Assembly: GCA_947492525.1 (NCBI GenBank)
Contig: CANLNQ010000012.1
Coordinates: forward strand, 1-64,000
DNA length: 64,000 bases
Origin: an uncultured Granulosicoccus sp.
GTDB taxonomy: Bacteria > Pseudomonadota > Gammaproteobacteria > Granulosicoccales > Granulosicoccaceae
Reading direction: 5' to 3'
In this document: positions 38,050 to 48,269 of the stretch, one piece after another
Layout of the letters: the number at the start of each line of letters is the position of its first letter
Position numbering within the stretch: the stretch's first letter is position 1
Notes under the pieces: model-generated
Told to the model about the DNA's origin: nothing
The model's database searches: none
The model's input: only the letters and a program-made list of their open reading frames with translations
Translations under genes and position numbers: made by a program

Positions 38050-39408
38050 TTATTTTTTCTTGACCGGTCGAGACCAGTTTTCCACGTCTGTCTGTCTTGC
38101 TCGGGTGAGCGACAGGCGATCTGCCGGCACATTGCGGGTAATGGTTGATCCGGCACCCACCGTTGCGCCCTCGCTGACCGTCACCGGTGCAACCAGAGCA
38201 GAGTTCGAACCGATGAAGGCATTGTCGCCAATGACGGTCTGATGCTTGTTGGCGCCATCGTAGTTACAGGTGATCGTGCCTGCTCCCACGTTGACGTTCT
38301 TGCCCAGTGTGGCGTCTCCCACATAGCTCAAGTGATTGATCTTGCTGCCTTCACCCACCTGAGTGTTCTTGGTTTCCACAAAGTTGCCGATGCGTATGCC
38401 GCTGTCCGTGCGTGTACCGGGGCGCAAACGCGCGAATGGCCCGACGGTGGCATCACTGCCCAGTTCCGCATCTTCAAGTACGCAGTTTGCCAGTATCGTG
38501 CTTCCATCAGCAATCACACTGCCCGAAATCAGGCAGTTCTGACCAATTTTCACATTGTTGCCGATCACGCAGTCACCTTCGAACACGCAATTGACGTCGA
38601 TCGTGACATCAGTTCCGGTTTTCAATGTGCCGCGGATATCGATCCTGGCAGGGTCCGCCAGGGTGACACCATTGCTCATCAGCTCTTCGGCCTGATGCAG
38701 CTGATGCAGGCGTTCAAGCCTTGCGAGCTGTACGCGGCTGTTGACTCCATCCACCTCCCAGGCATCCTGTGGATGCACGGCCTGCACCCTGAGCCCGTCC
38801 TTGACGGCCAGCTCATGGATGTCGGTCAGGTAGAACTCGCCTTGTGCGTTGTTGTTGTCGATGCGGCTGAGCAGATCGCGCAGGCTCCCGCCCTTGATGG
38901 CCACGACACCGGCGTTGACTTCAGTGATGCCGAGTTGATCGGTGGTGGCATCCTTCTGCTCCACCACGCCCACAATGGCACCGCCTTCACGCAGGATACG
39001 GCCATAGCCGGTCGGATCATCCATCATCAGCGTGAGCAGACCAATGGTCTGGTCATCACAGGCATCCAGCAAGGCCTGATAGGTGGAGGCACGGGTCAGA
39101 GGCACATCGCCATAGGTGATCAGCACGGTATCCGAATCATCAATGCCGTCCAGCCCTTCGCGCACCGCATGTCCGGTGCCCAATTGCTCGGATTGCAGGG
39201 CCCATTTCACCGGCTGCTCGATGGTGCTTTGCACCTGATCGGCGCCATGCCCGATAACCACAGTGATGCTGGCCGGATTCAGCTGCAGGCCCGTATCGAG
39301 AACATGCCCCAACAAGGGCTTTCCCGCCAGGCGATGCAACACCTTGGGCATCGCTGATTTCATTCGAGTGCCCTTGCCGGCTGCGAGCACGATCAGACGA
39401 GTGGTCAT
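38050..39408 (-). CDS. glmU: Bifunctional GlcNAc-1-P uridyltransferase / GlcN-1-P acetyltransferase
   Basis: 452 aa. The pyrophosphorylase domain begins LIVLAAGKGTRMKSAMPKVLH with the GxGTRM loop. The left-handed beta-helix acyltransferase half shows hexapeptide repeats (VIGNNVKIGQNC, RLRPGTRTDSGIRIGNFVETK, HLSYVGDATLGKNVNVGAGTITCNYDG). It completes UDP-GlcNAc synthesis in two steps and is co-directional with glmS. Length and motifs are complete. Confidence 0.98.
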   Translation of the reverse strand: MTTRLIVLAAGKGTRMKSAMPKVLHRLAGKPLLGHVLDTGLQLNPASITVVIGHGADQVQSTIEQPVKWALQSEQLGTGHAVREGLDGIDDSDTVLITYGDVPLTRASTYQALLDACDDQTIGLLTLMMDDPTGYGRILREGGAIVGVVEQKDATTDQLGITEVNAGVVAIKGGSLRDLLSRIDNNNAQGEFYLTDIHELAVKDGLRVQAVHPQDAWEVDGVNSRVQLARLERLHQLHQAEELMSNGVTLADPARIDIRGTLKTGTDVTIDVNCVFEGDCVIGNNVKIGQNCLISGSVIADGSTILANCVLEDAELGSDATVGPFARLRPGTRTDSGIRIGNFVETKNTQVGEGSKINHLSYVGDATLGKNVNVGAGTITCNYDGANKHQTVIGDNAFIGSNSALVAPVTVSEGATVGAGSTITRNVPADRLSLTRARQTDVENWSRPVKKK

Positions 39409-39747
39409 CGGTCAATCCTGTTTGAGAAACGGGTCATTATCTCACTTGTTAGCGGGTGTCGGCTTGCCGGGGTTGAGTCCTGCCCGATACCAGATATCGG
39501 TAGTCTGATGAAAATCTGTGGGGGCTCACAGATATGCCGCGATGGCTGGACAGTGATTTGCATGCGGCCTCGACCGCACGATTCCGGTGAAATCAGCCGT
39601 CTGAATGGCCTGAAGGTGAGCCATTCGACGTGACAATTCTTCACAAAATACTTGAAACTGCGGCACGTCAGCGCGACACTGCAACTCGGCCCAACAGCAT
39701 CAACGTGATTCATCTCGCGAATCAGCAGTGATGACGGACGTACCAAC
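39409..39747. other. Divergent intergenic region glmU / araC-type gene
   Basis: 339 bp between divergent genes; it should contain the glmU promoter and that of the regulator. No defined site was recognised. Confidence 0.4.
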
Positions 39748-40671
39748 ATGCCTGCCCCAGCCAAGCCCGACAGACTGATATCGCCGGAAGAGCTGCCCCT
39801 CTGGGTACCCGGCAAGGTAACCTGTTCCAGCCACCAGCTGGATTGGAAGGATGTGGGGCAGTGCAGCTATCACTACCACGGTCAGGACGTGGAAATCCCG
39901 GCCATGGAGCAGTTCATGGTGGTGCGTTACCACGCGGGAGAGACCCCCATGGATCGCCAGTTCGATGGCCAGTGGACCCGTACCAAATGCCAACCCGGGC
40001 ATTTCTCGCTGCTGTCACGTGCGGCCGATTCGCACTGGCACTGGACCGATGATGTCGAAGTCTCGCATCTGTATCTCTCCAATGAGCTGATGTCGCGTGT
40101 CGCCAGCGACATGCTGGACATGGAGGTCGGCGAAATTCTGCTACACGATATCCTGCGGGGGTCGGACCCCGTGATCAATGCCATCGGCGATGCCATGACT
40201 CTGGAGGCCGGCAGCCAGAACCGAGGCAATGCGCTGTGTGCCGAGGCGCTGGGCGTGCAGCTTGCCGTGCACCTGCTTCGCCGCTATGCCAGCTGCGCCG
40301 AGCGACAGACAACGCCGAACGGACAGTTGAGTCCATTGCAGGTGTCACGCTTGCGAGAGTACATCGATGCACACCTGCACGACACCCTCACACTGGCAGA
40401 GCTGGCCAGCGTGCTCAACCTGGGCGTCTGGACGTTCGGGCGCCAGGTACAGCGAACGCTGGGGTGTACCGCGCAGGCACTGGTCATGAAGCATCGCATC
40501 GAGCGCGCACAAGCCTTGTTGCTCGATGACGGCCAGGCACTCAAGCAGATCGCAGCAAGCTGCGGCTTCTCCGATCAGGCACACATGACACGAAGCTTTC
40601 GCAATCACACCGGCAATACGCCCGGTGCGTTCAGGAAATCCCGTCGGTCACGACCACGCGATTCGGGCTGA
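39748..40671 (+). CDS. AraC-family transcriptional regulator
   Basis: 307 aa. The N-terminal ~190 residues are an effector-type region; the C-terminal ~100 carry two helix-turn-helix motifs of the AraC type (TLAELASVLNLGVWTFGRQVQRTLG and QALKQIAASCGFSDQAHMTRSFRNHTGNTPGAFR). It directly precedes, on the same strand, a Baeyer-Villiger monooxygenase and a serine hydrolase, and is the obvious candidate activator of that pair. The inducer is unknown. Confidence 0.9.
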   Translation: MPAPAKPDRLISPEELPLWVPGKVTCSSHQLDWKDVGQCSYHYHGQDVEIPAMEQFMVVRYHAGETPMDRQFDGQWTRTKCQPGHFSLLSRAADSHWHWTDDVEVSHLYLSNELMSRVASDMLDMEVGEILLHDILRGSDPVINAIGDAMTLEAGSQNRGNALCAEALGVQLAVHLLRRYASCAERQTTPNGQLSPLQVSRLREYIDAHLHDTLTLAELASVLNLGVWTFGRQVQRTLGCTAQALVMKHRIERAQALLLDDGQALKQIAASCGFSDQAHMTRSFRNHTGNTPGAFRKSRRSRPRDSG

Positions 40672-40919
40672 GCGCACGCCTTGCGACGCAATGCACGCGT
40701 CGACAAGCCCATTGCCAATCGTGTTCAACGATTTCCACAATCGATTCAATACCCGCATTCATGCAGCGCCTACAGTGACAATCCACGGGCGCACAAGTGT
40801 CATGACCATAAAGCAATAGCTGACACACACGGTCAGAGTCCTGGTCAGACACGGATTCGACGCCCGGTCGGTATTCGCTCTCAGCAGCGTTTCATCAAAC
40901 CACCGAGGATTTAGTCACC

Positions 40920-42563
40920 ATGGATTCGCAAACCAGACCGTCAGAAAGTTCGTCCAACAACCCAGCGGTGAAAACCCTGGATGCCCTGATCATCGGCGCG
41001 GGTGTGGCCGGCCTGTACCAGTTGCATCAACTACGTCAGCAAGGGCTATCGGTACGTGCCTACGATGCCGCGGGCGGTGTCGGTGGAACCTGGTACTGGA
41101 ACCGCTACCCCGGTGCCAAGTTCGATTCGGAATCCTACATCTATCAGTACCTGTTCTCCGAAGAGTTGTACATGGGCTGGCAGTGGAGCGAGCGCTTCCC
41201 CGGCCAACCCGAAATCGAGCGCTGGATGAACTATGTCGCCGACGAACTGGACCTGAAGAAGGATATTCAATTCAACACGCAGATCGTCAGTGCTCACTTC
41301 GATGAGACGCGGCAACGCTGGAGCGTCACCACCGACTCGGGCGAGCGCATCGACACACAGTTTCTCGTCACCTGCTGCGGCATGCTCTCTGCCCCGCTCA
41401 CCGACATGTTCCCGGGCCAGGACAGCTTCAACGGTGAGCTGTTCCATACCTCGCGCTGGCCTCGCGATCCGGTCGAACTGGCTGGCAAACGGGTGGGCGT
41501 GGTCGGCATCGGCGCGACCGGTATCCAGGTGATTCAGACCATCGCCGATCAGGTAGATCAACTCAAGGTCTTCGTCAGAACGCCTCAGTATGTGCTGCCG
41601 ATGGAAAACCCGGCCTACGGCCCCGAGCAAGTGCGCGAGTATCAGCAGCGTTTCAGGGAACTCAAGGAAACACTGCCCTATACCTTCGCCGGGTTCGAAT
41701 ACGATTTCGAAGTTGCCTGGGCCGATCTGACGCCAGAGCAGCGACTGGCCAGGCTCGAAGACACCTATGCCAATGGCTCGCTGAAATTGTGGCTGGCCTC
41801 GTTCGCCGAGATGTTCTTCGATGAAACGGTGAGTGAGGAAATATCCGAATTCGTGCGCGAGAAGATGCGCAAGCGTCTCGGCGATCCGCAACTGTGCGAC
41901 CTGTTGATCCCGACCGACTATGGCTTCGGCACCCATCGTGTTCCACTGGAAACCAACTACCTGGAAGTCTATCTGCGCGATAACGTGGAAGCCGTTCCGG
42001 TGAAGGACAACCCCATCGAGCGTGTGTTGCCAGAGGGCATTCAGACAGCTGACGGTACCGTACACGAACTGGATGTGATCATTCTGGCCACCGGATTCGA
42101 TGCCGGCTCCGGCGCCTTGACTCGCATCGATATCCGCGGACGTGACGGACGTTCGCTGAAAGAGGAATGGGGCCGGGATATTCGTACCACCATGGGCCTG
42201 CAGATACACGGCTATCCGAATCTGTTCACCACGGCGGTGCCGCTTGCCCCATCCGCCGCCCTGTGCAACATGGCCACCTGTCTGCAACAGCAGACCGAGT
42301 GGATCAGCAACTGCATTCACTACCTGCGACAGAATGCACATCGCGTTATCGAGCCTCTGGCAGAGACCGAGGAACAATGGGTTCAGCACCATGACGAGAC
42401 GGCCAACGCCACGCTGATTACCAAGACCGACTCCTGGTACATGGGCAGCAACATACCGGGAAAACCTCGACGCTTGCTCTCCTACTGCGGCGGCGTCGGC
42501 ACCTACAAGGCCAAGTGTGACGATGTTGCGGAGCGCGAGTATGAAGGCTTCGCCATGCAATAA
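40920..42563 (+). CDS. Flavin-dependent Baeyer-Villiger monooxygenase
   Basis: 547 aa. The FAD Rossmann motif GAGVAG is at 26-31; the type I BVMO fingerprint FxGxxxHxxxW(P) is present as [12 protein letters not shown] (about 170-181), followed by the NADP Rossmann motif [27 protein letters not shown] is typical of cyclohexanone-type enzymes. It inserts oxygen next to a ketone to give an ester or lactone. The downstream serine hydrolase could open that product. Natural ketone unknown. Confidence 0.92.
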   Translation: MDSQTRPSESSSNNPAVKTLDALIIGAGVAGLYQLHQLRQQGLSVRAYDAAGGVGGTWYWNRYPGAKFDSESYIYQYLFSEELYMGWQWSERFPGQPEIERWMNYVADELDLKKDIQFNTQIVSAHFDETRQRWSVTTDSGERIDTQFLVTCCGMLSAPLTDMFPGQDSFNGELFHTSRWPRDPVELAGKRVGVVGIGATGIQVIQTIADQVDQLKVFVRTPQYVLPMENPAYGPEQVREYQQRFRELKETLPYTFAGFEYDFEVAWADLTPEQRLARLEDTYANGSLKLWLASFAEMFFDETVSEEISEFVREKMRKRLGDPQLCDLLIPTDYGFGTHRVPLETNYLEVYLRDNVEAVPVKDNPIERVLPEGIQTADGTVHELDVIILATGFDAGSGALTRIDIRGRDGRSLKEEWGRDIRTTMGLQIHGYPNLFTTAVPLAPSAALCNMATCLQQQTEWISNCIHYLRQNAHRVIEPLAETEEQWVQHHDETANATLITKTDSWYMGSNIPGKPRRLLSYCGGVGTYKAKCDDVAEREYEGFAMQ

Positions 42564-42594
42564 GGCGCGTCATGAACAGCACCACGCATCCACA

Positions 42595-42670
42595 CTCGAC
42601 TCGAACAGAGCCTTGCATCAAGGCTCGGCTTCATCAGAGCCATGGCACAGGGCTCGACACGAACAGAGCC
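42595..42670. repeat. Short direct repeat between monooxygenase and hydrolase
   Basis: The 18-bp CTCGACWCGAACAGAGCC occurs at 42595-42612 and 42653-42670, with a related CAGAGCCATGG between. It is only just upstream of the hydrolase start and has no recognised role. Confidence 0.6.
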
Positions 42671-42696
42671 ATGACAGATACCTACGGAGAATCCCC

Positions 42697-43890
42697 TTGA
42701 ACCAGACATTCACACAAACCGCCGATGACATCCTGACCCATACCGTCGCCGCCGACCCGGGGGTACCCGGTGTCGTCGCCATGGTCACTGACAGAGAAAG
42801 CAATATCTATGAAGGCGCCGCCGGCAAGCGCTCGCTCGGTGCGGATACAGACATGACGACCGACAGCGCCTTCGCCATCTTTTCCACCACCAAGGCCATC
42901 ACCGCGACGGCTGCCCTGCAACTGGTGGAACAGGGCAAACTGGATCTGGATGCACCCGCCAGTCAGTACGCTCCCGATATCGGCAAACTGCAAGTCATCG
43001 AAGGCTTTGACGATGACGGTACACCTCGTTTGCGCGCTCCCAAACGGGACATCACCACCCGAATGCTGCTCCTGCATACCGCCGGATTCGGTTACGACTT
43101 CTTCAACGAAACCTATCACCGCCTGGCTCAGGAACAGGGTCAGCCCAGTGTCATCACGGCATCGAAAGAGGCGCTGATGACCCCCCTGCTGCGCGATCCC
43201 GACGAACAATGGGAATACGGCAGCAACATGGACTGGTGTGGACAAGTTGTGGAAGGCATCAGCGGCATGCGACTGGGCGAGGTATTTCAGAAACGCATCT
43301 TCGACCCCCTGGGCATCCAGGACATGACCTTCGAACTCAATGATGAGTTGCGCGCTCGCCTCGCCATCATGCATGCGCGCAACGAGGATGCTTCACTGAC
43401 ACCCATGGAATTCGAACTGCCGGACAAACCGGAGATTCACATGGGCGGACACGGTCTCTACGGCACGGTCGGCGACTACATGCGCTTCATTCGCATGTGG
43501 CTCAATGATGGACAGGGAGAACATGGCCAGGTGCTGAAACCGGAGACCGTGAAGATGGCAGAACAGAACCAGCTGGGTAGTCGGAAGATCTGCGCCCTGC
43601 CGGGCGTGATTCCCTCACTGTCCAACGATGCCGAGTTCTTCCCCGGTCAGGAAAAATCCTGGGCGTTCAGCTTCATGGTCAATGATGAAACTGCGCCAAC
43701 CGGTCGGCCGGCCGGTGCCTTGGGCTGGGCGGGGCTTGCCAATCTGTTCTACTGGATAGACCGGGAAAACGGCTACGGTGGATTCTGGGCCACGCAGATT
43801 CTGCCGTTTGCCGACGCGGCCTCGTTCACCGGTTACATGCAGCTGGAAACCGCCTTCTATGAATCCCTGAAAAGCGCCCAGGCAGCCTGA
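42697..43890 (+). CDS. Serine hydrolase, class C beta-lactamase/esterase family
   Basis: 397 aa with a TTG start at 42697, chosen because CGGAGA lies just upstream and the residues before it are repeat-derived junk. The active-site STTK tetrad is at 63-66 ([15 protein letters not shown]), with [12 protein letters not shown] and the Tyr-bearing [13 protein letters not shown] as the second motif, and [14 protein letters not shown] near 250. No signal peptide, so it is cytoplasmic and more likely an esterase/lactonase than a beta-lactamase. It sits behind the Baeyer-Villiger enzyme and probably hydrolyses its ester product. Confidence 0.87.
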   Translation: MNQTFTQTADDILTHTVAADPGVPGVVAMVTDRESNIYEGAAGKRSLGADTDMTTDSAFAIFSTTKAITATAALQLVEQGKLDLDAPASQYAPDIGKLQVIEGFDDDGTPRLRAPKRDITTRMLLLHTAGFGYDFFNETYHRLAQEQGQPSVITASKEALMTPLLRDPDEQWEYGSNMDWCGQVVEGISGMRLGEVFQKRIFDPLGIQDMTFELNDELRARLAIMHARNEDASLTPMEFELPDKPEIHMGGHGLYGTVGDYMRFIRMWLNDGQGEHGQVLKPETVKMAEQNQLGSRKICALPGVIPSLSNDAEFFPGQEKSWAFSFMVNDETAPTGRPAGALGWAGLANLFYWIDRENGYGGFWATQILPFADAASFTGYMQLETAFYESLKSAQAA

Positions 43891-44117
43891 TAGCCAAGCC
43901 AGGCAACAAGACAGGTCTGGTCGATTGGCCAGGCCTGTGCCAGGCACGTGAGACGCAATTGCTCGACGTGTCGCTTGCTGCGGCAGGGATACAGTGGCAG
44001 AACGAGCCGAGGTTACCCAGAGCCTGCGCTGCTCATCAGCGGGTGTACACTGGCAGTGTCGATGGCGTCATCCACGTCCCGCGTGCATGACTTGACCACG
44101 GTCTGCGAGGAACAGGC

Positions 44118-44501
44118 ATGAATCTGGAACGGGTAATCTTCGGCTTTTTCACAATCCTGGCGTTGACCTTCAATCTGGTTTTCGTCATGGGCGAGATCGA
44201 CAACCCGAACCACCACGATGTCTGGGTGCTGACGATTGCCATTCTGGTCAACCTGATTGCGACCGGCCTGAAACTCGGTGATCGCTCCCAGATCGGGGCG
44301 CTGCTGCTGGCCGCCAGTCTGGTTGCCGACCTGCTGCTGATCACGGCCCGCATCTTCTGGATCGTTGCCGAGAGCGATTCGGCCACCGGGCCCAGCGCCG
44401 ATGCCACGGTGAATATCGTGTCGCTGGCCGCCGGTGCACTGGTGGCCAATATCGTCTCGGCGGTCATCCTCGTGGGTGATGCACTGATGTCTCGCCGCTA
44501 G
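44118..44501 (+). CDS. DUF6394-type membrane protein
   Basis: 127 aa with four hydrophobic helices and a conserved-looking DNPNHHDVW loop. It ends 10 bp before the potassium channel gene on the same strand, an arrangement seen for this family. It may be an accessory subunit of the channel; that role is inferred from linkage only. Confidence 0.7.
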   Translation: MNLERVIFGFFTILALTFNLVFVMGEIDNPNHHDVWVLTIAILVNLIATGLKLGDRSQIGALLLAASLVADLLLITARIFWIVAESDSATGPSADATVNIVSLAAGALVANIVSAVILVGDALMSRR

Positions 44502-44511
44502 GCACACCGCC

Positions 44512-46224
44512 GTGACCTCGACCTCCGATCTGGACCGAGTCACCATGGTGGTATTGCGCCATATGCGCAAGCCGGTATTCGCCCTGATCATCGTCTACGC
44601 CATCGGCATCAGCGTGATGGCGCTGATCCCCGGGGTGGACGCCGAAGGCAATCCGGAGAAGATGAGTCTGTTCCATGCCTTCTATTTCTTTACCTATACC
44701 GCGACGACAACCGGCTTCGGAGAGATTCCGCACGCCTTCAGCGATGTGCAACGACTATGGGCCGTGTTCTGCCTGTACATGGGTGCCATCGCCTGGTTGT
44801 ACGCCATCGGTTCCATCATCGGCCTGGTACAGAATCCGCATTTCACACGGGCGGTGAATGAACACGGTTTTGCCCGGCGAGTGCGTCAGCTGCGAGACCC
44901 TTTCGTCATCGTCTGCGGTTTTGGCGATACAGGCAGCCTGCTGGCTCGCGGCCTCAGCGACCATCACCGCCGCGCCACCGTACTCGATCGCGATCCGGAG
45001 CGCATCAAGGCCTTCGCCGTACGCGACTATCGCGTCAGAATGCTGGGCCTCTGTGCACACCCGGACGTCCCCCGCCACCTGATTGATGCCGGCGTCAGGC
45101 AGCCGGAATGCAAGGCTGTCGTGGCTCTCACCAACGAGGAGGACGCCAATCGACAGATAGCGATTGTCGCCAAGTTGCTGAACCCCGCTGTCAAGGTCAT
45201 CGCACGCTCAACCTCGGAGCGTCACTGCAAGCATCTGAATGCCTTGCAGGATGTGCAGGTCGTCAACCCCTTTGCCGTATTCGCCGAACTGCTGGACATG
45301 GCCATCGCCTCTCCTCTGCTGCATAACCTGAACAGCTGGCTGGTGGGTGTGCCGGGCGCGCAACTCGGCCACCCTCTGGATGTACCCCGCGGGACCTGGA
45401 TCCTGTGCGGCTACGGACGCATGGGACAGGAGTTGCATAGTCGCCTGGTGCGTCATGGCATAGAGACCGTGGTGATCGATCCGGAGGTCACTGACTGTGA
45501 GTTCCCCGGACGGATCGTTCGCGGCTATGCCGACTACGATACGCTCAGAGAAGCCGGGATTGAACAGGCTGCCGGTATCGTCGCCGGGACCGACAGCGAT
45601 TCGGACAACCTCGGCATACTCGTGTGTGTCCGGCATCTGAACCCCGACGCGTTCACGGTGGTGCGACAGAACAAGCACGAGAACCAGCTGGCATTCGATG
45701 CAGCCAAGGCCGACCTGATTCTGCAATCAAGCCTCACCACGGCACGCCGCATACTGAAAACACTCATTTCCCCGTTGATTCAGGAACTGATCGAGTATCT
45801 CTACGAGCGGGATGGGCAGACGGACGCGATCGTGCAGCGGCTGCGCACGACCGTGGGTGGACGCTCCCCCCACCTCTGGCGGGTTGCCATCACAGTCGAC
45901 AATGCATCGGCTGTCATGGAGTTTCTCGAATCCGACAAGCCCCTGACACTCGGTGAACTGATCCGCCACCCGGACAATCCGGAAGGCACGCTGCCCTGTG
46001 TACCTCTGGTCATTCGCCGACAACAGAAACTGCTGATGCTGCCATCTGACAGCGAAGTCGTCCTGCCTGACGACGGCATCCTGTTCTGCGGCAGTGAACG
46101 CAGCGAAAGACTGCTGCAAGCCACCCTGAACAATCCCTACACCTTGCATTACCTGACCACGGGCGTCGAGTTGCCACGTGGTCTGGTGTTTCAGTGGTTT
46201 GCTCGCTGGTCGGGCCAAGCCTGA
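44512..46224 (+). CDS. Potassium channel protein with tandem RCK (TrkA-N) domains
   Basis: 570 aa from a GTG start. Two membrane helices flank a pore loop with TTTGFGE in place of the usual TVGYG filter (about residues 63-69). Two cytoplasmic RCK Rossmann units follow (IVCGFGDTGSLLARGL with D-R-D at the strand end, and ILCGYGRMGQELHSRL), plus a C-terminal TrkA-C-like part. It conducts monovalent cations, gated by nucleotide or ions at the RCK ring. The variant filter may alter K+/Na+ choice. Confidence 0.88.
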   Translation: MTSTSDLDRVTMVVLRHMRKPVFALIIVYAIGISVMALIPGVDAEGNPEKMSLFHAFYFFTYTATTTGFGEIPHAFSDVQRLWAVFCLYMGAIAWLYAIGSIIGLVQNPHFTRAVNEHGFARRVRQLRDPFVIVCGFGDTGSLLARGLSDHHRRATVLDRDPERIKAFAVRDYRVRMLGLCAHPDVPRHLIDAGVRQPECKAVVALTNEEDANRQIAIVAKLLNPAVKVIARSTSERHCKHLNALQDVQVVNPFAVFAELLDMAIASPLLHNLNSWLVGVPGAQLGHPLDVPRGTWILCGYGRMGQELHSRLVRHGIETVVIDPEVTDCEFPGRIVRGYADYDTLREAGIEQAAGIVAGTDSDSDNLGILVCVRHLNPDAFTVVRQNKHENQLAFDAAKADLILQSSLTTARRILKTLISPLIQELIEYLYERDGQTDAIVQRLRTTVGGRSPHLWRVAITVDNASAVMEFLESDKPLTLGELIRHPDNPEGTLPCVPLVIRRQQKLLMLPSDSEVVLPDDGILFCGSERSERLLQATLNNPYTLHYLTTGVELPRGLVFQWFARWSGQA

Positions 46225-46245
46225 CATCAGGCGACGAGGACCAGC

Positions 46246-46308
46246 GGCATCGGCAACAACGACATCGACATCGACATCGGCATCGGCATCGGCATCGGCA
46301 ACGGCAAC
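46246..46308. repeat. GRCATC/GGCAAC hexanucleotide tandem repeat
   Basis: About ten imperfect hexamers (GACATC three times, GGCATC four times, GGCAAC interspersed) lie in the 109-bp gap between the convergent channel and osmC-type genes. Non-coding. Confidence 0.9.
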
Positions 46309-46333
46309 AACGATGCAGCAGGCTGACTATCGG

Positions 46334-46792
46334 CTATTTTGCCAACACCCACTGCTCCTCGATTCGGCAACCCGCCTGACGCAGGATGACCGACACCGGG
46401 CACTTCCTGCCGACCAGCTCACGCAAACGCTGCACCGCCTCTTCACTGACATCCGCGTCGAGCTCGACCCGCAGCCGTATATCCGGAAAAGGCACCGTCA
46501 CATCTGCCCTGCCGAACACGCCTCGTGTGTCGAAATCCGCGCTGACCGACATCTTCATGTCGCGCAGCTTCACCCCCATTTGTCCCGCCACGAAATGCGT
46601 GATGACATTGGTGCAGCCCAGAAACGCTGACAGCAAGGTCTCCAGTGGCGTGGCATGAAGATCGGTACCACCGCGTTCCTTGGGTTCATCGGTAATCACC
46701 ACATGACCTCTGGCGAGCATGTCGGTGCGTGCGGCGGTCACGGCAGCGGCCGTGACGTCGATCCTGAACAGATCGGGCATGGATACAGTCAT
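46334..46792 (-). CDS. OsmC-family protein
   Basis: 152 aa. GGTDLHATPLETLLSAFLGCTNV contains the first reactive Cys and CPVSVILRQAGCRIEEQW the second, the paired cysteines of OsmC/Ohr peroxidases. The subtype is nearer OsmC-like YhfA than Ohr. It starts 30 bp after the last liv gene, with an AGGGGAA ribosome site, and probably ends that operon. It detoxifies organic hydroperoxides in the family; the link to the transporter is unexplained. Confidence 0.88.
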   Translation of the reverse strand: MTVSMPDLFRIDVTAAAVTAARTDMLARGHVVITDEPKERGGTDLHATPLETLLSAFLGCTNVITHFVAGQMGVKLRDMKMSVSADFDTRGVFGRADVTVPFPDIRLRVELDADVSEEAVQRLRELVGRKCPVSVILRQAGCRIEEQWVLAK

Positions 46793-46822
46793 CGTTGGTT
46801 CCCCTGTGGATATGGTTGATCA

Positions 46823-47527
46823 TCAGACCGACAGATAGCGCGACACCAACTCGGGTGACTGGCGCAGTTCATCGGATGTGCCTTCGAACTTCACTTCACC
46901 CTTTTCCAGGATGTACACCCGATCACTGAGATCCAGCACGAAGTTCAGGTTCTGTTCGGCAAGCACCAGGGACAGACCTGCAGCCTGGAGTGCAGCAATC
47001 TGCTCCTTGAGCTTGTCCACCACCAATGGCGCCAGCCCTTCGGATGGTTCATCGAGCAACAGCAATTCGGGGTTGCCCATCAGACTTCTGGCGATGGTCA
47101 GCATCTGCTGCTGTCCACCCGACAGATGCCCACCGCGACGATCCCTGAATCGCTCCAGCTCGGGAAACAGGGCATACACCCTTTGCTCATCCCACTGCTC
47201 GGCATCACCGTGCATTCGCCTGGCAATATCCAGATTTTCCCAGACCGTCAGATCAGGAAACACCCGACGGTCCTCAGGCACGAAACCCACTCCCAGACGG
47301 GCAATGTCGGAGGTCGGCATGCCGTTGACCTTTTGTCCCTTCCAGCTGACGCTTCCCTGCGAAGGCGGCGTCAGACCCATGATGGAGCGCATGGTCGTAC
47401 TCTTGCCCACGCCATTGCGTCCGAGAAGGCCAACACTCTCACCCGCCTCGACCCGTACCGAAATATCGAACAGAACGTCCGAGATACCATAGGAGGTATG
47501 TATTCCATCGACCTCAAGCAGCGTCAT
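46823..47527 (-). CDS. livF: HAAT-type ABC transporter ATP-binding protein (LivF-like)
   Basis: 234 aa from the ATG at 47527; the 14-bp overlap with the upstream ATPase gene supports coupling. Walker A GRNGVGKST, signature LSGGQQQM, Walker B LLLLDEPSEGLAP, and the LivF-typical VLAEQNLNF. It powers import with LivG through LivH/LivM. The substrate need not be branched-chain amino acids; context suggests a compound from the neighbouring catabolic genes. Confidence 0.92.
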   Translation of the reverse strand: MTLLEVDGIHTSYGISDVLFDISVRVEAGESVGLLGRNGVGKSTTMRSIMGLTPPSQGSVSWKGQKVNGMPTSDIARLGVGFVPEDRRVFPDLTVWENLDIARRMHGDAEQWDEQRVYALFPELERFRDRRGGHLSGGQQQMLTIARSLMGNPELLLLDEPSEGLAPLVVDKLKEQIAALQAAGLSLVLAEQNLNFVLDLSDRVYILEKGEVKFEGTSDELRQSPELVSRYLSV

Positions 47528-48269
47528 CAGCGTAGCCTCCCAGGTATATCGTGCGCACATCGTCGTTGGCCCGAATCTCCTGTGGCGTGCCACTGGCCAC
47601 CAGCTCGCCGTGGTGCAGAACCGAGATCCGGTCGGCGATGGTGAAGACCACATGCATATCATGCTCGGTGAACAACAGAGTCAGTTGCCGCTGTTCGGCG
47701 ATGTCGGCAATCAGCGCAATCGAATCCAGCGTCTCCTGCGGCGACATACCTGCCGTGGGTTCATCCAGCAACAGCAGTTCGGGTTCGGAACACAGGGCTA
47801 TGGCCAACTCCAGCTGCTTCTGCTTGCCATAGGACATCAGCCCGGCGGTCACGGTCTCGTCCTCGGTGAGATTGACCAGTTCCAGCATCTGCAGGGTCTC
47901 CTCCCGGAACAAGGCTTCGGCCTTGCGAAACAGTCGAAAGCTCATGCCTTCGTGAGCAATCATGGCGACCTGCACGTTCTCGAACACACTCATCTGCGGG
48001 TAGATATTGATACGCTGGAAGGAGCGCCCGATACCACGCCGGACAATACGACTCGGCGAAAGCCCCGTGATTCGGCGCCCCTTGTAACTGACCACTCCCC
48101 GGGTGGGAATGATCTGTCCCGTCAGACAATTGAAGAAGGTCGTCTTGCCCGCTCCATTGGGCCCGAGAATGGCGTGTCTTTCGCCTTCCTGCAATGTCAG
48201 GGATATTCCGTCCAATGCCTGAAAACCACTGAAATTCATGCCCAGATCGTTGATCGTCAGCACACTCAT
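47514..48269 (-). CDS. livG: HAAT-type ABC transporter ATP-binding protein (LivG-like)
   Basis: 251 aa from the ATG at 48269 (ATGA overlap with the permease gene). Walker A GPNGAGKTTFFN, Walker B LLLLDEPTAGMSP and LivG-type GIGRSFQRINIYPQMSVFENV and FTEHDMHVVF. The signature motif is altered: MSYGKQKQLELA instead of LSYGxQRxLEIA, which keeps the Tyr-Gly pair. It pairs with LivF. Confidence 0.92.
   Translation of the reverse strand: MSVLTINDLGMNFSGFQALDGISLTLQEGERHAILGPNGAGKTTFFNCLTGQIIPTRGVVSYKGRRITGLSPSRIVRRGIGRSFQRINIYPQMSVFENVQVAMIAHEGMSFRLFRKAEALFREETLQMLELVNLTEDETVTAGLMSYGKQKQLELAIALCSEPELLLLDEPTAGMSPQETLDSIALIADIAEQRQLTLLFTEHDMHVVFTIADRISVLHHGELVASGTPQEIRANDDVRTIYLGGYADDAA

Noticed and set aside
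38242-39357. 371-aa plus-strand frame
   Set aside because: Shadow of glmU.
36169-39408. glmS ribozyme-type riboswitch
   Set aside because: That element belongs to Gram-positive bacteria; only 48 bp separate glmU and glmS here and no such fold is evident.
41046-42560. 504-aa minus-strand frame
   Set aside because: Antisense of the Baeyer-Villiger monooxygenase, which has complete motifs.
42517-42696. N-terminal extension of the serine hydrolase from an upstream ATG
   Set aside because: It overlaps the monooxygenase end and the direct repeats and encodes low-complexity residues; the TTG at 42697 has a ribosome site.
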